Source: Guptibacillus hwajinpoensis
Lineage (GTDB): Bacteria > Bacillota > Bacilli > Bacillales > Guptibacillaceae
Reading direction: 5' to 3'
Length of the DNA stretch: 64,000 bases
NCBI RefSeq assembly: GCF_001039475.1
Contig: NZ_LELK01000004.1
Span: forward strand, 1,022,330 to 1,086,329
The position numbers and the translations under genes were made by a program. The first letter of the stretch is position 1, and each line of letters opens with the position of its first letter. The notes under the pieces were generated by a model. It did not search any database and had not been told where the DNA came from. It saw nothing but the letters and a program-made list of their open reading frames with translations. Below are positions 50,688 to 61,400 of this stretch, one piece after another.

Positions 50688-52343
50688 TTATTCAGTGATA
50701 CCTACAGAATCAAGGCCACCTGTAGCGGCTTCAACTTCTGAACTTCCTTCACCATAAAGATCAACAGCAGACTGAATGATCGCTTGGCGCGCATCACTAA
50801 AGTCAGACGTTGGTGTTAAATAGTGTGTTAGCGCACGGTAATAGATATCCCCAAGCTTCTCACGTCCAATGTCCTGAGCTGTTAGATAAGCAGCATGATT
50901 AATGATAGACGAGTTAATATGAACGCCTCCGTTATCTAGATCACCAGGCAAATCATAGAATTCATCCATATGAGAAGGATACATCCCTTCACCATTACCA
51001 TATGGAGCATATTTAGATCCAACAGGATATTTACTAGGATCACTTAAGCTTCTTAATGATGTTCTACCATCCGCAACAGCAGCAGGAGCCATAATATCTT
51101 CTCCAATTTCCCAGTCAGAATCGTCGATGAGAGCACCGAAAATATCCGAGAATGCTTCATTCAGTGCGCCGGATTGGAATTTATAAATCAGATTGGCTGA
51201 ATTAGATGTTACTCCATGTGTCATTTCATGTGCGGCTACATCTAAGCTAGCTGATAGTGGAATGAAGAATTCTCCATCACCGTCGCCATAAACCATATAT
51301 GTTCCGTTCCAGAAAGCGTTGTTGTAGTTATCGCCGTAATGTACGACCGATTGAATAGGCATCCCGTTATTATCAAGAGAATTACGACCATGCTCGTTTA
51401 AATAATAGTCATAGACCTGTTCTGAATTATAGTGAGCATCTACGGCAGGTCGGTCGAATTCGGACTTAAATGATGCACTCTTATTTGAGAACAATTCCAG
51501 CTTATTATTGGAATAGTCGTATGTTAAGATTCCATCCAAACCTTCATGACTATAGTCAGCTAACTGGAAAGTCGTTCCTTCATTCTCAGCTTTGCTTTTT
51601 GAGATATGAAGAAGGCGATGATCGCCTAATACACCTGTACCAGATCCGTTTTGTGTCTTGTATTGATCGACGTCCATAATAGCGTTGTGCTTATCGATGA
51701 CTTTACCTGTCTCTGCGTCTACAAATACGAACCAGTTACCAGGCTCATTTCCTATAAAGTTTACATTTACTTTGTAGGCAAGGTGATTTTGTCCTTCGAA
51801 AGGATAAATAACAAGCTTAGAAGTTGGAAGCTGATCTAACTCGTTAGGTGCCTTTACGGAAGATTTTGCTGCTTCCATCGCTTTTTCTGATGTTACAGCT
51901 GGAGTGGTATCTAAATCGCTTTCCTCTAGTTGATTGTTGTATGCACCATTTACAACTGTGATTTCATCGTTTGCATTGTAATGAACAATGATTTCTGCAC
52001 CTTCAACAGGTACATCATTTTTAGTTTGATTAAAGCGAACGTGGGTCATTCCAAGCTCATCTTTATCGGATTTTTCCACTTTAAGTTCAGCTTTCGGGTT
52101 CTTTATTTTGATCTTAGCTTTATTCTCTTCAAGATAGTTAAGTGCATCATTTGAAGTAGCAGATTGACGCTTGGCATGCTTTTCCTTAACAAAGAGTGGA
52201 ACGTTAGCGTTCTCGTTCCATTTCTTCACAGCATGATTTTCAATTTGATGATCAGGCTGTACGGCTAGTACATTGTTGTATGGAAGTGATGCAGATAGTA
52301 GTGCAGTAGTTAAAACAAGTGGTGCAAAGACTTTTCTTCTCAA
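50688..52343 (-). CDS. npr: secreted neutral metalloprotease, thermolysin/bacillolysin type (M4)
   Basis: A 551-residue secreted preproprotein. Signal peptide at 1-28 (MRRKVFAPLVLTTALLSA...); propeptide with FTP and PepSY-like parts (about 50-215); mature M4 domain (about 225-551). The zinc motif HEMTH is at 371-375 with the third ligand Glu in LNEAFSDIFG near 395, and the active-site His is in GGVHINSSIINHAAYL. The start is TTG with a GGAGGGG site. A TATAAT-like -10 lies at 52375-52380 on the minus strand. The gene is single; the enzyme degrades extracellular protein. Gene symbol is by family, since several npr-type paralogues occur in bacilli. Confidence 0.9.
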   Translation of the reverse strand: MRRKVFAPLVLTTALLSASLPYNNVLAVQPDHQIENHAVKKWNENANVPLFVKEKHAKRQSATSNDALNYLEENKAKIKIKNPKAELKVEKSDKDELGMTHVRFNQTKNDVPVEGAEIIVHYNANDEITVVNGAYNNQLEESDLDTTPAVTSEKAMEAAKSSVKAPNELDQLPTSKLVIYPFEGQNHLAYKVNVNFIGNEPGNWFVFVDAETGKVIDKHNAIMDVDQYKTQNGSGTGVLGDHRLLHISKSKAENEGTTFQLADYSHEGLDGILTYDYSNNKLELFSNKSASFKSEFDRPAVDAHYNSEQVYDYYLNEHGRNSLDNNGMPIQSVVHYGDNYNNAFWNGTYMVYGDGDGEFFIPLSASLDVAAHEMTHGVTSNSANLIYKFQSGALNEAFSDIFGALIDDSDWEIGEDIMAPAAVADGRTSLRSLSDPSKYPVGSKYAPYGNGEGMYPSHMDEFYDLPGDLDNGGVHINSSIINHAAYLTAQDIGREKLGDIYYRALTHYLTPTSDFSDARQAIIQSAVDLYGEGSSEVEAATGGLDSVGITE

Positions 52344-52562
52344 CTAAACCCCTCCTAAATGTAATCTATTTACAATTATAGCGGGGATATAGTCGTAGTT
52401 CATGAGTATTTGTAATTATCTTAAAATATAAAATAATGGAAAAATAAGCCTATAGTACTGCGTTGATGGATCTAATAGACGTTATAGAAGGGAATTGATA
52501 GATTAGCTAGAAGAGAAGAAGTACTAAGCTTTATTATTCATCTAATAGAATGGAGATTTTAT

Positions 52563-53603
52563 ATGTCTGATCATAATCTTAAGAAATCAATCGAGGAATT
52601 CATGAAGAAATCTACATTTTCGGGAGCGGCGTTTGTAAAAAAAGAAGATAAACTTCTCATTGAAGCGGCATCTGGGTATGCCAATCGAGCAGAACAGATC
52701 GTTAATAGTGTGGACACCCGATTTGGAATCGCTTCAGGTTGCAAAATCTTTACCGCTATAGCAATCGCTCAATTAGTTGAGAGAAATGTTCTTTCCTATA
52801 CGACTAAACTAAGTGATTGCTTGGATGTTTCTTTTCCAAACTTTCATGAAGCTATTACCGTCCATCACCTTTTAACACATACGTCAGGTATACCGGATTA
52901 TTTCGATGAAGATGTGATGGATGATTTTGAAGATCTATGGAAAGAAACGCCGATGTACCTTTTAAAACGGCTTAAAGACTTCCTACCACTTTTTCAAGAG
53001 AACAAAATGCTTGATACCCCAGGAGAAACGTTTCATTACAATAATGCGGGCTACATATTATTAGGGTTAATCGTTGAGCAGCAGTCTGGAATGACATTTC
53101 AAAAATATGTAGAAAAGCATATATTTGAGCGTTGTGGAATGACTGATTCTGGTTACTTTTCATTAGATTGCCTTCCACGTCGTACAGCTATTGGCTATAT
53201 AGATGAAGAGGATGGATCTTTTCGAACAAATACGTACTCTATCCCAATTATTGGGGGGGCAGACGGCGGTGCGTATGTGACTGCTCCTGAAATGGTTAGA
53301 TTTTGGAATGGATTATTTTCGTATCATCTATTAAATAAAGAGAATACCAGGTTGTTCTTACACCCACACGTTAGTGTGAAAGAGGGTGTAGAGTACGGCT
53401 ACGGGGTCTGGATCAACCGTAGGAATGATCGTATTGTGAAGTTCCATGTAATGGGATATGATCCTGGTGTTTGTTTCCACTCAGCTTATTACCCTCAGTC
53501 AAATGTTACGGTTGCGATTCCTTCTAATTGTAGTGAAGGGGCATTTGATGTGATGAAAGAAGTAGAATCACAATTGGAATTATTATCTGATAAGGTAAAG
53601 TAA
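52563..53603 (+). CDS. class C beta-lactamase-like serine hydrolase
   Basis: A 346-residue hydrolase of the beta-lactamase/penicillin-binding protein class C (AmpC/esterase EstB) family. The active-site SxxK is S58-G-C-K61, the YxN motif lies in FHYNNAGY near 158-160, and HHLLTHTSGIPDY is typical of the family. No signal peptide is seen, so it may act in the cytoplasm as an esterase or peptidase rather than as a resistance enzyme. It is a single gene with its own terminator. Substrate is unknown. Confidence 0.85.
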   Translation: MSDHNLKKSIEEFMKKSTFSGAAFVKKEDKLLIEAASGYANRAEQIVNSVDTRFGIASGCKIFTAIAIAQLVERNVLSYTTKLSDCLDVSFPNFHEAITVHHLLTHTSGIPDYFDEDVMDDFEDLWKETPMYLLKRLKDFLPLFQENKMLDTPGETFHYNNAGYILLGLIVEQQSGMTFQKYVEKHIFERCGMTDSGYFSLDCLPRRTAIGYIDEEDGSFRTNTYSIPIIGGADGGAYVTAPEMVRFWNGLFSYHLLNKENTRLFLHPHVSVKEGVEYGYGVWINRRNDRIVKFHVMGYDPGVCFHSAYYPQSNVTVAIPSNCSEGAFDVMKEVESQLELLSDKVK

Positions 53604-53608
53604 TGCAG

Positions 53609-53643
53609 GAGCATCTATTCAGAATCTTGAATAGGTGCTTTTA
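53609..53643 (+). terminator. rho-independent terminator after serine hydrolase
   Basis: AGCATCTATTCA and TGAATAGGTGCT form a 12-bp stem (one G-U pair) followed by a T-rich tract. Confidence 0.85.
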
Positions 53644-53753
53644 TATTGCAAATCCATATCCTTCTACTGTTTCATGAAGCTTTCTATGCTAAACTTTGAT
53701 AAGATGTATCACAATAAAATCTAATTGATAGTTTAGGTGGGATAACGAACAAC

Positions 53754-54797
53754 ATGAACATACTTTTAACAGGTGCGACAGGTTTTGTAGGGAAGCAACT
53801 GACGATCAGGTTACTAAATGAGGGACATACAGTCTATGCATTAGCCCGAAATGAGCGAAAAGCTGATACCTTAATCGAATCATTGCCAGCTGAACTACAA
53901 AATAAGTTATTCATTATAGAAGGTAATATTACGAATGATCGTGCTGGCGTTTCAGCTGAGAATATTGATCGATTAAAAGATACGGTTGATACGGTCTATC
54001 ATATCGCCGCGTATCTCTCGTTTGATGATAGTGAAAAGGAAAAAACCTTTGATATAAATGTGAATGGTACACGAAATATATTAGAATTCTCTAAGGTCAT
54101 CCAAGCGAAGAACTTCTACCATGTTAGTACAGCTTATACACTCGGCGATCAGCTGTATGCTAGTGAAAGTCTTCATTCTGTCGATAATGGTTTCGTTAAT
54201 TATTATGAGCAAAGCAAATGTTATGCAGAACATCTTGTATTTGAATATGAGGATCATTTCAATGTCTCGATCTTCAGACCTTCTATTATAATAGGCGACT
54301 CCAAAACAGGAGAAGCTGAGACTACATTTGCTTTATATGGCGTTATTAGAAGCTTTGAAATCATGAAGAAGAGAATAGAACGCAAGAAGGAAATGCCTTC
54401 TGATCGAATCAAATTCCTATGTGCCCAAGATACAGCGCAAAACTTGGTCCCAGTTGATTATGTTGTAGATGTACTAGTAGCGGGTCTAGAGAATTCTAAG
54501 AATAAGGAAATTTATCATATTACGAATTCTCAACCACCTACGAATCTACTCGTATTTGAGACTTTGAAATCAGTGCTTGATTTCAATCAAGTGGAATTGG
54601 TGTCAACCAGTTATGATGGGGAATTAACAGAGCAAGAAATGAAATTCAATGAACCTATGAAAGTTTTCCATCAATACCTGGATAAAACCTTAACATTTGA
54701 TGATACGAATACTAGAAAGCTATTATCTGAAAGCAATGTCCAAACACTCGATCTTAACAAAGATATGCTGAGAACGATCATTGCCGGTGGTAGATAA
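53754..54797 (+). CDS. extended SDR / thioester-reductase-like NAD(P)-binding protein
   Basis: A 347-residue atypical short-chain dehydrogenase with an N-terminal Rossmann fold (LLTGATGFVGKQL, 4-16) and the active-site pair in YYEQSKCYAEHL (Tyr-x-x-x-Lys, about 150-155); Ser/Thr of VSTAYTLGD completes the triad. The C-terminal part (about 230-347) is a substrate domain like that in thioester-reductase (male sterility/NAD_binding_4) proteins. Function is unknown; it could reduce or epimerise a lipid or polyketide intermediate. It is a single gene with a strong terminator after it. Confidence 0.82.
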   Translation: MNILLTGATGFVGKQLTIRLLNEGHTVYALARNERKADTLIESLPAELQNKLFIIEGNITNDRAGVSAENIDRLKDTVDTVYHIAAYLSFDDSEKEKTFDINVNGTRNILEFSKVIQAKNFYHVSTAYTLGDQLYASESLHSVDNGFVNYYEQSKCYAEHLVFEYEDHFNVSIFRPSIIIGDSKTGEAETTFALYGVIRSFEIMKKRIERKKEMPSDRIKFLCAQDTAQNLVPVDYVVDVLVAGLENSKNKEIYHITNSQPPTNLLVFETLKSVLDFNQVELVSTSYDGELTEQEMKFNEPMKVFHQYLDKTLTFDDTNTRKLLSESNVQTLDLNKDMLRTIIAGGR

Positions 54798-54855
54798 CAG
54801 TGCCTGTCACCACCCGATATATGTTGGATTATGTCGAATGTCACATGAAATTACG

Positions 54856-54890
54856 ATAAAAGCCACGGACCCTTGGTCCGTGGCTTTTAT
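54856..54890. terminator. bidirectional terminator between SDR gene and the T7SS operon
   Basis: ATAAAAGCCACGGACC and GGTCCGTGGCTTTTAT form a 16-bp perfect stem around three bases. It can end both the SDR gene and the minus-strand type VII secretion operon. Confidence 0.94.
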
Positions 54891-54905
54891 CTCTTTTGTC
54901 TCTTT

Positions 54906-55385
54906 TTACTTTGTTGTTGGAGAAAGTCGATTATAAATCACTAATACAATGACAAGCCCAAGCAGAAATATACCAATTAATACGCCAATCAATAATTGAA
55001 AGGAAGATGAGCTTGTTTGAGTATCCTCGTTTATCTTAGATTGGAAGCCGGTCGTCTCAGTGTTTGAGAATAGCTTCAGGTTTTCTGCTTTATCTTTAAT
55101 CGTACTGTTTTCTGTACTCATCGAGAGAAACAATTGATTGATCGTAGGCTCAGGATTAAAAGATTTATCACCGTTAAATACAATGGTTTTCTGCTCTTCC
55201 GTAATCTCTCCCATTTCTTTGGTGTTCGAAGAGTCATGAATGAAGTCAGTATTTTTCTTGAACTTGTTCTTCTGGTATTCATTCGGTAAAAGCTCGTTAA
55301 TGTCCGTGTTCGCTCCAACTGCTACAGGAACAAGATGGCCGCAGAGGAAAATCAGGGTGATGAGGCTGATAAGCTTACGCTTCAT
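54906..55385 (-). CDS. essA: type VII secretion protein EssA (YueC-like)
   Basis: A roughly 159-residue membrane protein: an N-terminal hydrophobic segment (MKRKLISLITLIFLCGHLV) acting as signal or anchor, an extracytoplasmic charged region, and a C-terminal transmembrane helix (LLIGVLIGIFLLGLVIVLVI near residues 131-150). This matches EssA/YueC of Firmicutes type VII secretion in size and topology. Start 55385 is chosen since AAGAGG then has a 9-base spacing; an ATG three codons upstream is also possible. It overlaps the end of esaA and is the last gene of the operon, before the bidirectional terminator. A yueD-like gene does not follow. Confidence 0.85.
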   Translation of the reverse strand: MKRKLISLITLIFLCGHLVPVAVGANTDINELLPNEYQKNKFKKNTDFIHDSSNTKEMGEITEEQKTIVFNGDKSFNPEPTINQLFLSMSTENSTIKDKAENLKLFSNTETTGFQSKINEDTQTSSSSFQLLIGVLIGIFLLGLVIVLVIYNRLSPTTK

Positions 55386-58300
55386 GAGCCTCATCCTCTT
55401 TATTTTGAGTCCATGATAATCGTTTGCTTAACGCATATTGAAGAATAATCAGGACGATCAACACGGCTGTTAGAATCATTGCGCCCTCTGTAAAGAGTGT
55501 TTGTGTACTGTTCTGGATCGACATATACACTCTAGACATTGGATCAGTAAAGCTAAAGTTTGGCGTTGATAGTGCTAGTAATGGAGTCACAAACAAGGCA
55601 ACAAGCCCAACTGTAACAAACCATCCTATTAAATGATGCCCCATGAAGGCGACTCGTATTAAGCCGGAACAGCTTAGTAAGAGTAAAATAGTGAAAATTG
55701 TCCATTCTAGCGAGCGATCGTTTCCTAATGGATAAATTGATAAGCTGTATAAGCTTATAACAAGACCTACGATACTCGTAAGCATTAAGAAAAGAATGGT
55801 TTGTAACCACCATGGCCCGTGTTGGAAATAGTAGCTAGCATAACCAATTAACAAGCTGCTTAAGAGAATAACGAACAAGATCACAACCGGTGGAAGATTG
55901 GTGTCTTTCTTATCTGTGAACACGCTACCCGTCACGTCGATAGGAGTAGCAAGGAAATCGTAGACGTAATCATTCGATTGTCCATCTACGAATGCATTGC
56001 CCATCACATTGAAGACATCATCACGAATCATAAGTGTAGATGCTACGTTGTTATCCCACTTGTTGTTAAGCGTGTTCGCATCAGTTTGAACTTCTGCTAC
56101 TCGAGATTGGAGTTCATCCGTATACGTTAGAATTTCTGACTGACTATTTTCTACGGAATCCATCCAATCATACAGGGAACTCATCTGACTTTTGATCTGA
56201 TCGTGATTACTGATGATCTGTGTTCCACCTTGTGTTGTTTCATTAGGTGCCTGCTGTTCTGACTGCTGCATTTGAGTAAGAACATTACCTGCTTCTTCTT
56301 CAATGCCATTTAAGCTTTCTAGTAACTTCGCTTGCTGCGTGTCTAAGACGTTCTTATAGTCAGCTAGAAATACAGTGAAATCATCTTGTAAAGTAGTTAG
56401 GGCATCGCTCGTCTTTGGCACCTGTGTGCCAACAGCATCCCACTGACCTTTTTCTTCACTTGTAAGTTCTAACATGCTATTCACTTCTTCGCGTAGTTCG
56501 TTGTCTTGAAGAACAGTTTCTTTCACGTCATTTTTAGAAAGCATGCCATTCAGCGTAGCTTCGTAACGATCAAGATAAGCATAGTACTGCAGGACATCCG
56601 TTAAGTTAGTTCCTTTGATTGGACGCTGGAAATAGACGGATAGCTTATCTTTTCTTGCTTGAGATAAGGCAGGAGATGCTAGAATTGCATTTTCTTTCTC
56701 ATTAATTCCTGATGAGATACGGTAGATTTTATCGGATACCATCACTAGTAAATCTTTCAGTTCAGTATTTGAGTCTTTTAGAACATCTACTTGTTCACTT
56801 AGTGTCTCTTTCTGAGTCGTGAGCTTATCATTTTCTTTTGTTAGCTCATCAACTTCTTTAGTGAGTTCACCAATTTGTACAAGAAGGCTTTTCTTTTCTT
56901 CTGTCAGCGTTTCAAGTAGCTTGTTCAGTTCTTCTAGTTCACCGTCAAGTGGATTGTCGCCATCTTCTTTTGCTAGAAGTTGCTTTTCTGTTTGTTGAAT
57001 TCGATCTTTGAGGGTTACTAAATTAGTAGAAGCCTTCTCAAGATCTTCAACTTTTGGTTCTTCAAGTGCGATTAATGTTTCTTGTATTGCTAGAATCTCC
57101 TGTGCAATGGCTAATAACTCATTCCGTTCAACACTTAAATCCACTGGAGTAGAGCCTTCTTGCGTATTATCTTCTTCTATAACTGGTGGTTCCTCATCCT
57201 GTAGGCTTTCAAGAAGTTGATTCAATTCATTCAATGGATCCTCATCTTCGGATGGTTCTTCAGGATTAACAGGTTCTTCTGGATCAGAAGGGACCTCTGG
57301 AAGTTCAGGATCATCAGGGATAACGATATCGTCCCCATTTCCCAATCTGTTGCTTAGCGTTGCGATTTCACTTTCAAGATCGTTCAGAACCATTGAGTCT
57401 TTTAACTGTTGATAATAGTTAATAATCCGATCTTGTAGGGTGTAAAAATCGTCAACTTGGCGTTCGACCTGGTTATAACGTAGTTCCTTAAGTCCTGAAA
57501 ACATCTCTTGTTGTTCAACTAACTGGTTTTCCATTTGAGACATATTTTGAAGTACGCTCTCAGATTCACCTTCAAATAACTCTTTATTGTTCATGAACAT
57601 AGGCTGAGGCATTTCAGTAGCTTGTGAAATGGAATCTACTGAATCAGCTTGAACTTGCTCTAGGACTTCTTGTTGCTTCTGTTGATACTCGCGGTAGTCA
57701 TTTGTAGAGGTTACAAAGGTAGCGAGTTTTTCTTGGAAACCTTCCATTGTGTCAGCTTGATCTGCTGCACGCTCCTCAGCATTTTCTGAAGAGGATTGAA
57801 GAGTAGCGAGCATGGAGACTTGCTGCTCCATTTGATCTGCAAGGTCTTTAGAACTTGGCGTGTAGAAAGAGAGCATCGTCTGCTGGAATGCTTTCTCTTT
57901 CTCTACGATTTGATCAAATTCTTCCTGAATATTGGCAAGGTCATTTGAAACATAGTTCCAATAGAGAGATGACATCTTCGTATTTACTCGGTTCGTCGCC
58001 TGCTCAATTTCAAGTAATACTTTCTCTTTGTTAATGGCATTTAGCTGGTTCTGAACAGTAAATTCAAGCTTTGTTTGTTCAGGTTGGTTTTCGTCATACG
58101 TTAATATTTTCTGAGAGAAAGTAGATGGAATGTAGACGATCGCATCATACTTCTGGTTCGTTAATCCATTTTCTCCTGCACTGCGTCCAACGACCTCCCA
58201 GTTGTAGGTAGAATCAGATTTAAGTATAGGAGGGACGTCATTTCCGAATTTGACTAATTCTTCGTCTTCTTCTGTTCCAGTATCTTCGTTAACGACTGCG

Positions 58301-58428
58301 ATTGTTTTCGTGGCGTTTTCTTTCGTCTTCATTGGATTTTCACCAATTGAAGTGAAGTACACAAGAGGAAGAACAAGAATTATCGCTGTCACAAGAATTA
58401 ATTTAAGAATGCTTTTCTTTTCATTCAC
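55375..58428 (-). CDS. esaA: type VII secretion protein EsaA (YueB-like)
   Basis: A 1017-residue membrane protein with a single N-terminal helix (ILKLILVTAIILVLPLVYF), a large extracellular region of coiled coils (about 160-360 and 450-760, with heptad-rich stretches such as ELTKEVDELTKENDKL), and about five to six helices at the C-terminus. YueB of B. subtilis is also the receptor for phage SPP1. An acidic Pro/Glu-rich linker (PDDPELPEVPSDPEEP-like, about 370-400) splits the extracellular part and is unusual. The start is GTG, overlapping the essC stop by four bases (GTGA). It is part of the essB-essC-esaA-essA operon. Confidence 0.88.
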   Translation of the reverse strand: MNEKKSILKLILVTAIILVLPLVYFTSIGENPMKTKENATKTIAVVNEDTGTEEDEELVKFGNDVPPILKSDSTYNWEVVGRSAGENGLTNQKYDAIVYIPSTFSQKILTYDENQPEQTKLEFTVQNQLNAINKEKVLLEIEQATNRVNTKMSSLYWNYVSNDLANIQEEFDQIVEKEKAFQQTMLSFYTPSSKDLADQMEQQVSMLATLQSSSENAEERAADQADTMEGFQEKLATFVTSTNDYREYQQKQQEVLEQVQADSVDSISQATEMPQPMFMNNKELFEGESESVLQNMSQMENQLVEQQEMFSGLKELRYNQVERQVDDFYTLQDRIINYYQQLKDSMVLNDLESEIATLSNRLGNGDDIVIPDDPELPEVPSDPEEPVNPEEPSEDEDPLNELNQLLESLQDEEPPVIEEDNTQEGSTPVDLSVERNELLAIAQEILAIQETLIALEEPKVEDLEKASTNLVTLKDRIQQTEKQLLAKEDGDNPLDGELEELNKLLETLTEEKKSLLVQIGELTKEVDELTKENDKLTTQKETLSEQVDVLKDSNTELKDLLVMVSDKIYRISSGINEKENAILASPALSQARKDKLSVYFQRPIKGTNLTDVLQYYAYLDRYEATLNGMLSKNDVKETVLQDNELREEVNSMLELTSEEKGQWDAVGTQVPKTSDALTTLQDDFTVFLADYKNVLDTQQAKLLESLNGIEEEAGNVLTQMQQSEQQAPNETTQGGTQIISNHDQIKSQMSSLYDWMDSVENSQSEILTYTDELQSRVAEVQTDANTLNNKWDNNVASTLMIRDDVFNVMGNAFVDGQSNDYVYDFLATPIDVTGSVFTDKKDTNLPPVVILFVILLSSLLIGYASYYFQHGPWWLQTILFLMLTSIVGLVISLYSLSIYPLGNDRSLEWTIFTILLLLSCSGLIRVAFMGHHLIGWFVTVGLVALFVTPLLALSTPNFSFTDPMSRVYMSIQNSTQTLFTEGAMILTAVLIVLIILQYALSKRLSWTQNKEDEAHEA

Positions 58429-61400
58429 GCATGTACCTTCCTTTCTGTCTGTACAAGTGGAACCTGAATTTTTTGTGCGCTATCGCTTTTTACATAGTAA
58501 GCAAATCCAGGTTTAATATCAGGTTCTTTTCGGTCAAATGGCAAACTTATTAGTGTTTGATCTGATTTCTTCATTAATAGAATAATTTGACGAATTTGTT
58601 TCAATTCAACCGTTAGTGGATCGTAACCTTTTGTTAGTTCGTTGCTATTTCCTGAAGCGACAATACTTAAGCCGAGATGGCTATAGTTTTTAATTAGAGC
58701 GGTCATCCGATCCTGATTGAGAGTTCCTACCGTTTGTGAAAATCGACCATATCCGTCAATGAAGAGGAAGATTTTCGAGAATTCAGGAGTGGGTTGTCCA
58801 CTATTAATACTCTCATGATAAGTGATTTCTCTAGCCTTAAATTCGGTCGTCACTTGTTCAAGCCATTGTTCGATTTGTTCCTTCGTCTCTAGATAAGTCG
58901 TATTATCCTCTTCTTTTAAATGGAAAAGACCTCGATCAATCGAATCAAATACGGCAATATGATCGACTTCTTCTTGTAACGCTTGATGAGTAAGAAGACG
59001 CATAATATTTGTTTTACCTTTCTGAGCCTGTCCAAGCACTAGGCAGTGGGAAGTCTGCGCAAAGGATAGGTAGACGGGCTTAACATTTTCTTCATGCAAT
59101 CCAATCGCGTAATCATTAACTGATTGCGATGCTTTCATATACGTATCGAATGTTTCTAATGTAAGATCTGTCGGTAGCATAGGAATAGGCACTGGTTTAG
59201 TAGCATCTCGGTATTTCTCTTGGAGCATTTGAACTTCTTCTTTCATGGAAGCAAGCTGCTCGTAGTCGTCTTCGCCTTCAGCAGGCAAAACAACTTGTCC
59301 AAAGTGTGTTTTCTCCTTCTTCATAATTGCCCTGCCAGGAATCGCTTCTGGAGCAAACGGTAGTCTTCCGAGTGCGGTGTATGCTTCAGAACTATCAAGT
59401 AAATAATGCACAATCTTTGTTTTGAGATTATTCATGAGTGCCTGACGAACTGAGTTCATCCGCGTAGCGCTTAGGATTAGGTAGATACCAAGTGATTGAC
59501 CGTCTCTTGCGAATTGAGTAAAGATTGGATCGAGATCCATTAGTTCCTCTTTGACGAGATCATAGTTATCAATCGTAATGAATAGCAGAGGAAGAGGGTG
59601 CTCATTCATTCGATTGTACATTGTAATCGAACTCACTTCCTGGTGTTGAAAGAGTTGTTTCCTCTTCGTAAATTCCTCTTGAATATACTTCAGTAATTTA
59701 TTTAGCTTCCGCTCTTCATCAATTAAGAAATAATCTGCCGTATGAGGTAAATTCTTTATCGATAATAAGCCACCGTTACCGAAATCGAGTACATAGAATT
59801 GTGCTTCTTCAGGTGTGTTCGTTGATGCGATACCCATTAATAAAGTTAGGAGCGTTTGCGTTTTTCCAAACCCTGACGACCCAAATACACCAACGTTTCC
59901 ATCCTTTATTAGTTCATATTCATAAGGAGACTGTGCTTGCTTTTCGGGTTCATCGAGTAAGGCAAAAGTGATTTTCATATGATCTGAATCGAATTGATGA
60001 CGATACAATCGTTTTTCTAAGGGTGGTAACCATGGACTTGGTAATCGATTCAAGCCAAGCTCTTGCTGAACATTAACAATTTTATCGACAATCACTTCAA
60101 TTTCACTTTGTTTCTTTTTCTTGCTTTCTTTAGATGAAGATAGTTCTGATAGTGGAACAAGACCAAGATCAGTAACAAGAGCCACTTCATCCTCCATATC
60201 TGACGTATCTTCCATATAGGTTGCTCTGCTATAAGCAGATTGGAATAAATCGTACACCTCGTTATTTCCAACTTGTAAATAAGCGCGACCTGTAACTGTT
60301 AGCGAGGCAGCATCGCCATTCTTTAGAATCTCACGACTATCCTCTATGTTTTGTACCTTAAGAGCGACGCGGAAACGAGCGTTACTCCAGATCTGATTGT
60401 CGATGACGCCACCTGGTTTTTGTGTAGCCAGAATAAGGTGGACACCAAGACTTCGACCAATTCGAGCTGCACTGACTAGCTCTTTAATAAATTCTGGTTC
60501 CTCTGTTTTTAATTCAGCAAATTCATCTGAAATCAAAAAAAGGTGAGGCATTGGTTCGGCAGCTACGCCACTTTTAAATAGCTTTGTGTAGTCATTAATA
60601 TGACTGACTTCGTACTGATCAAAAATCGTTTGTCGTTTCTTTAATTCACTTTTAATGGAGGCGAGTGCCCGCGCACTGAAATTTTCGCTACCTTCAATAT
60701 TCGTTATCGTTCCTAAAAGGTGTGGAATTTGTTTAAACGGTTGCGCCATTCCTCCGCCTTTATAGTCAATTAACAGAAAAGCCACTTCATGTGGGTGGTA
60801 GTGGACAGCTAGTGAAAGGATATAGGTTTGTAGAAATTCACTCTTACCTGACCCCGTTGTACCTGCAAGTAAACCGTGTGGACCGTGAGCTTTCTCATGA
60901 AGGTTCAACTCTACAACATCCTGCCGTCCCTTAAGTCCAACTGGTGCTGCAAGTGACTTCGACGATTGATTCGTTACCCAGTTATGTGAGATTGGTAATT
61001 CATTAATATCCTCTATATTCAGCATTTGTAGAAACGATACTTTATCAGGAATGGAATTCGTCATACCTCTCTGATGATTAAGCGTGCGAAGCATTCGAGA
61101 GAATTGTTCATTTCCATTTTGCTTATGCTCATCAAGTTCGAATGAGATTTGTGTAGCTTTCTTGTCCTGTATCAGAATATCGCCTTCGTTCTTGTTAATA
61201 AAGCGAATCAGTGTATGGATATTATCTGATAAGCTCTCTTTTGCTTCTGCAACGAAGATCGTTGATAAACCAAGATGAGTATGTTCACTTTCTAAGTATT
61301 CTAGAATCACATGATCTGAGATCAAGTTATGATTTGATATAACAAAGACATAATGTGGGGCAAATCGTATCTTTTCTTTATCTTCTTCAAGATCACGTTC

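Noticed and set aside
52563-53603. Antibiotic-resistance beta-lactamase
   Set aside because: No signal peptide and general class C esterase/peptidase motifs only; resistance cannot be supported.
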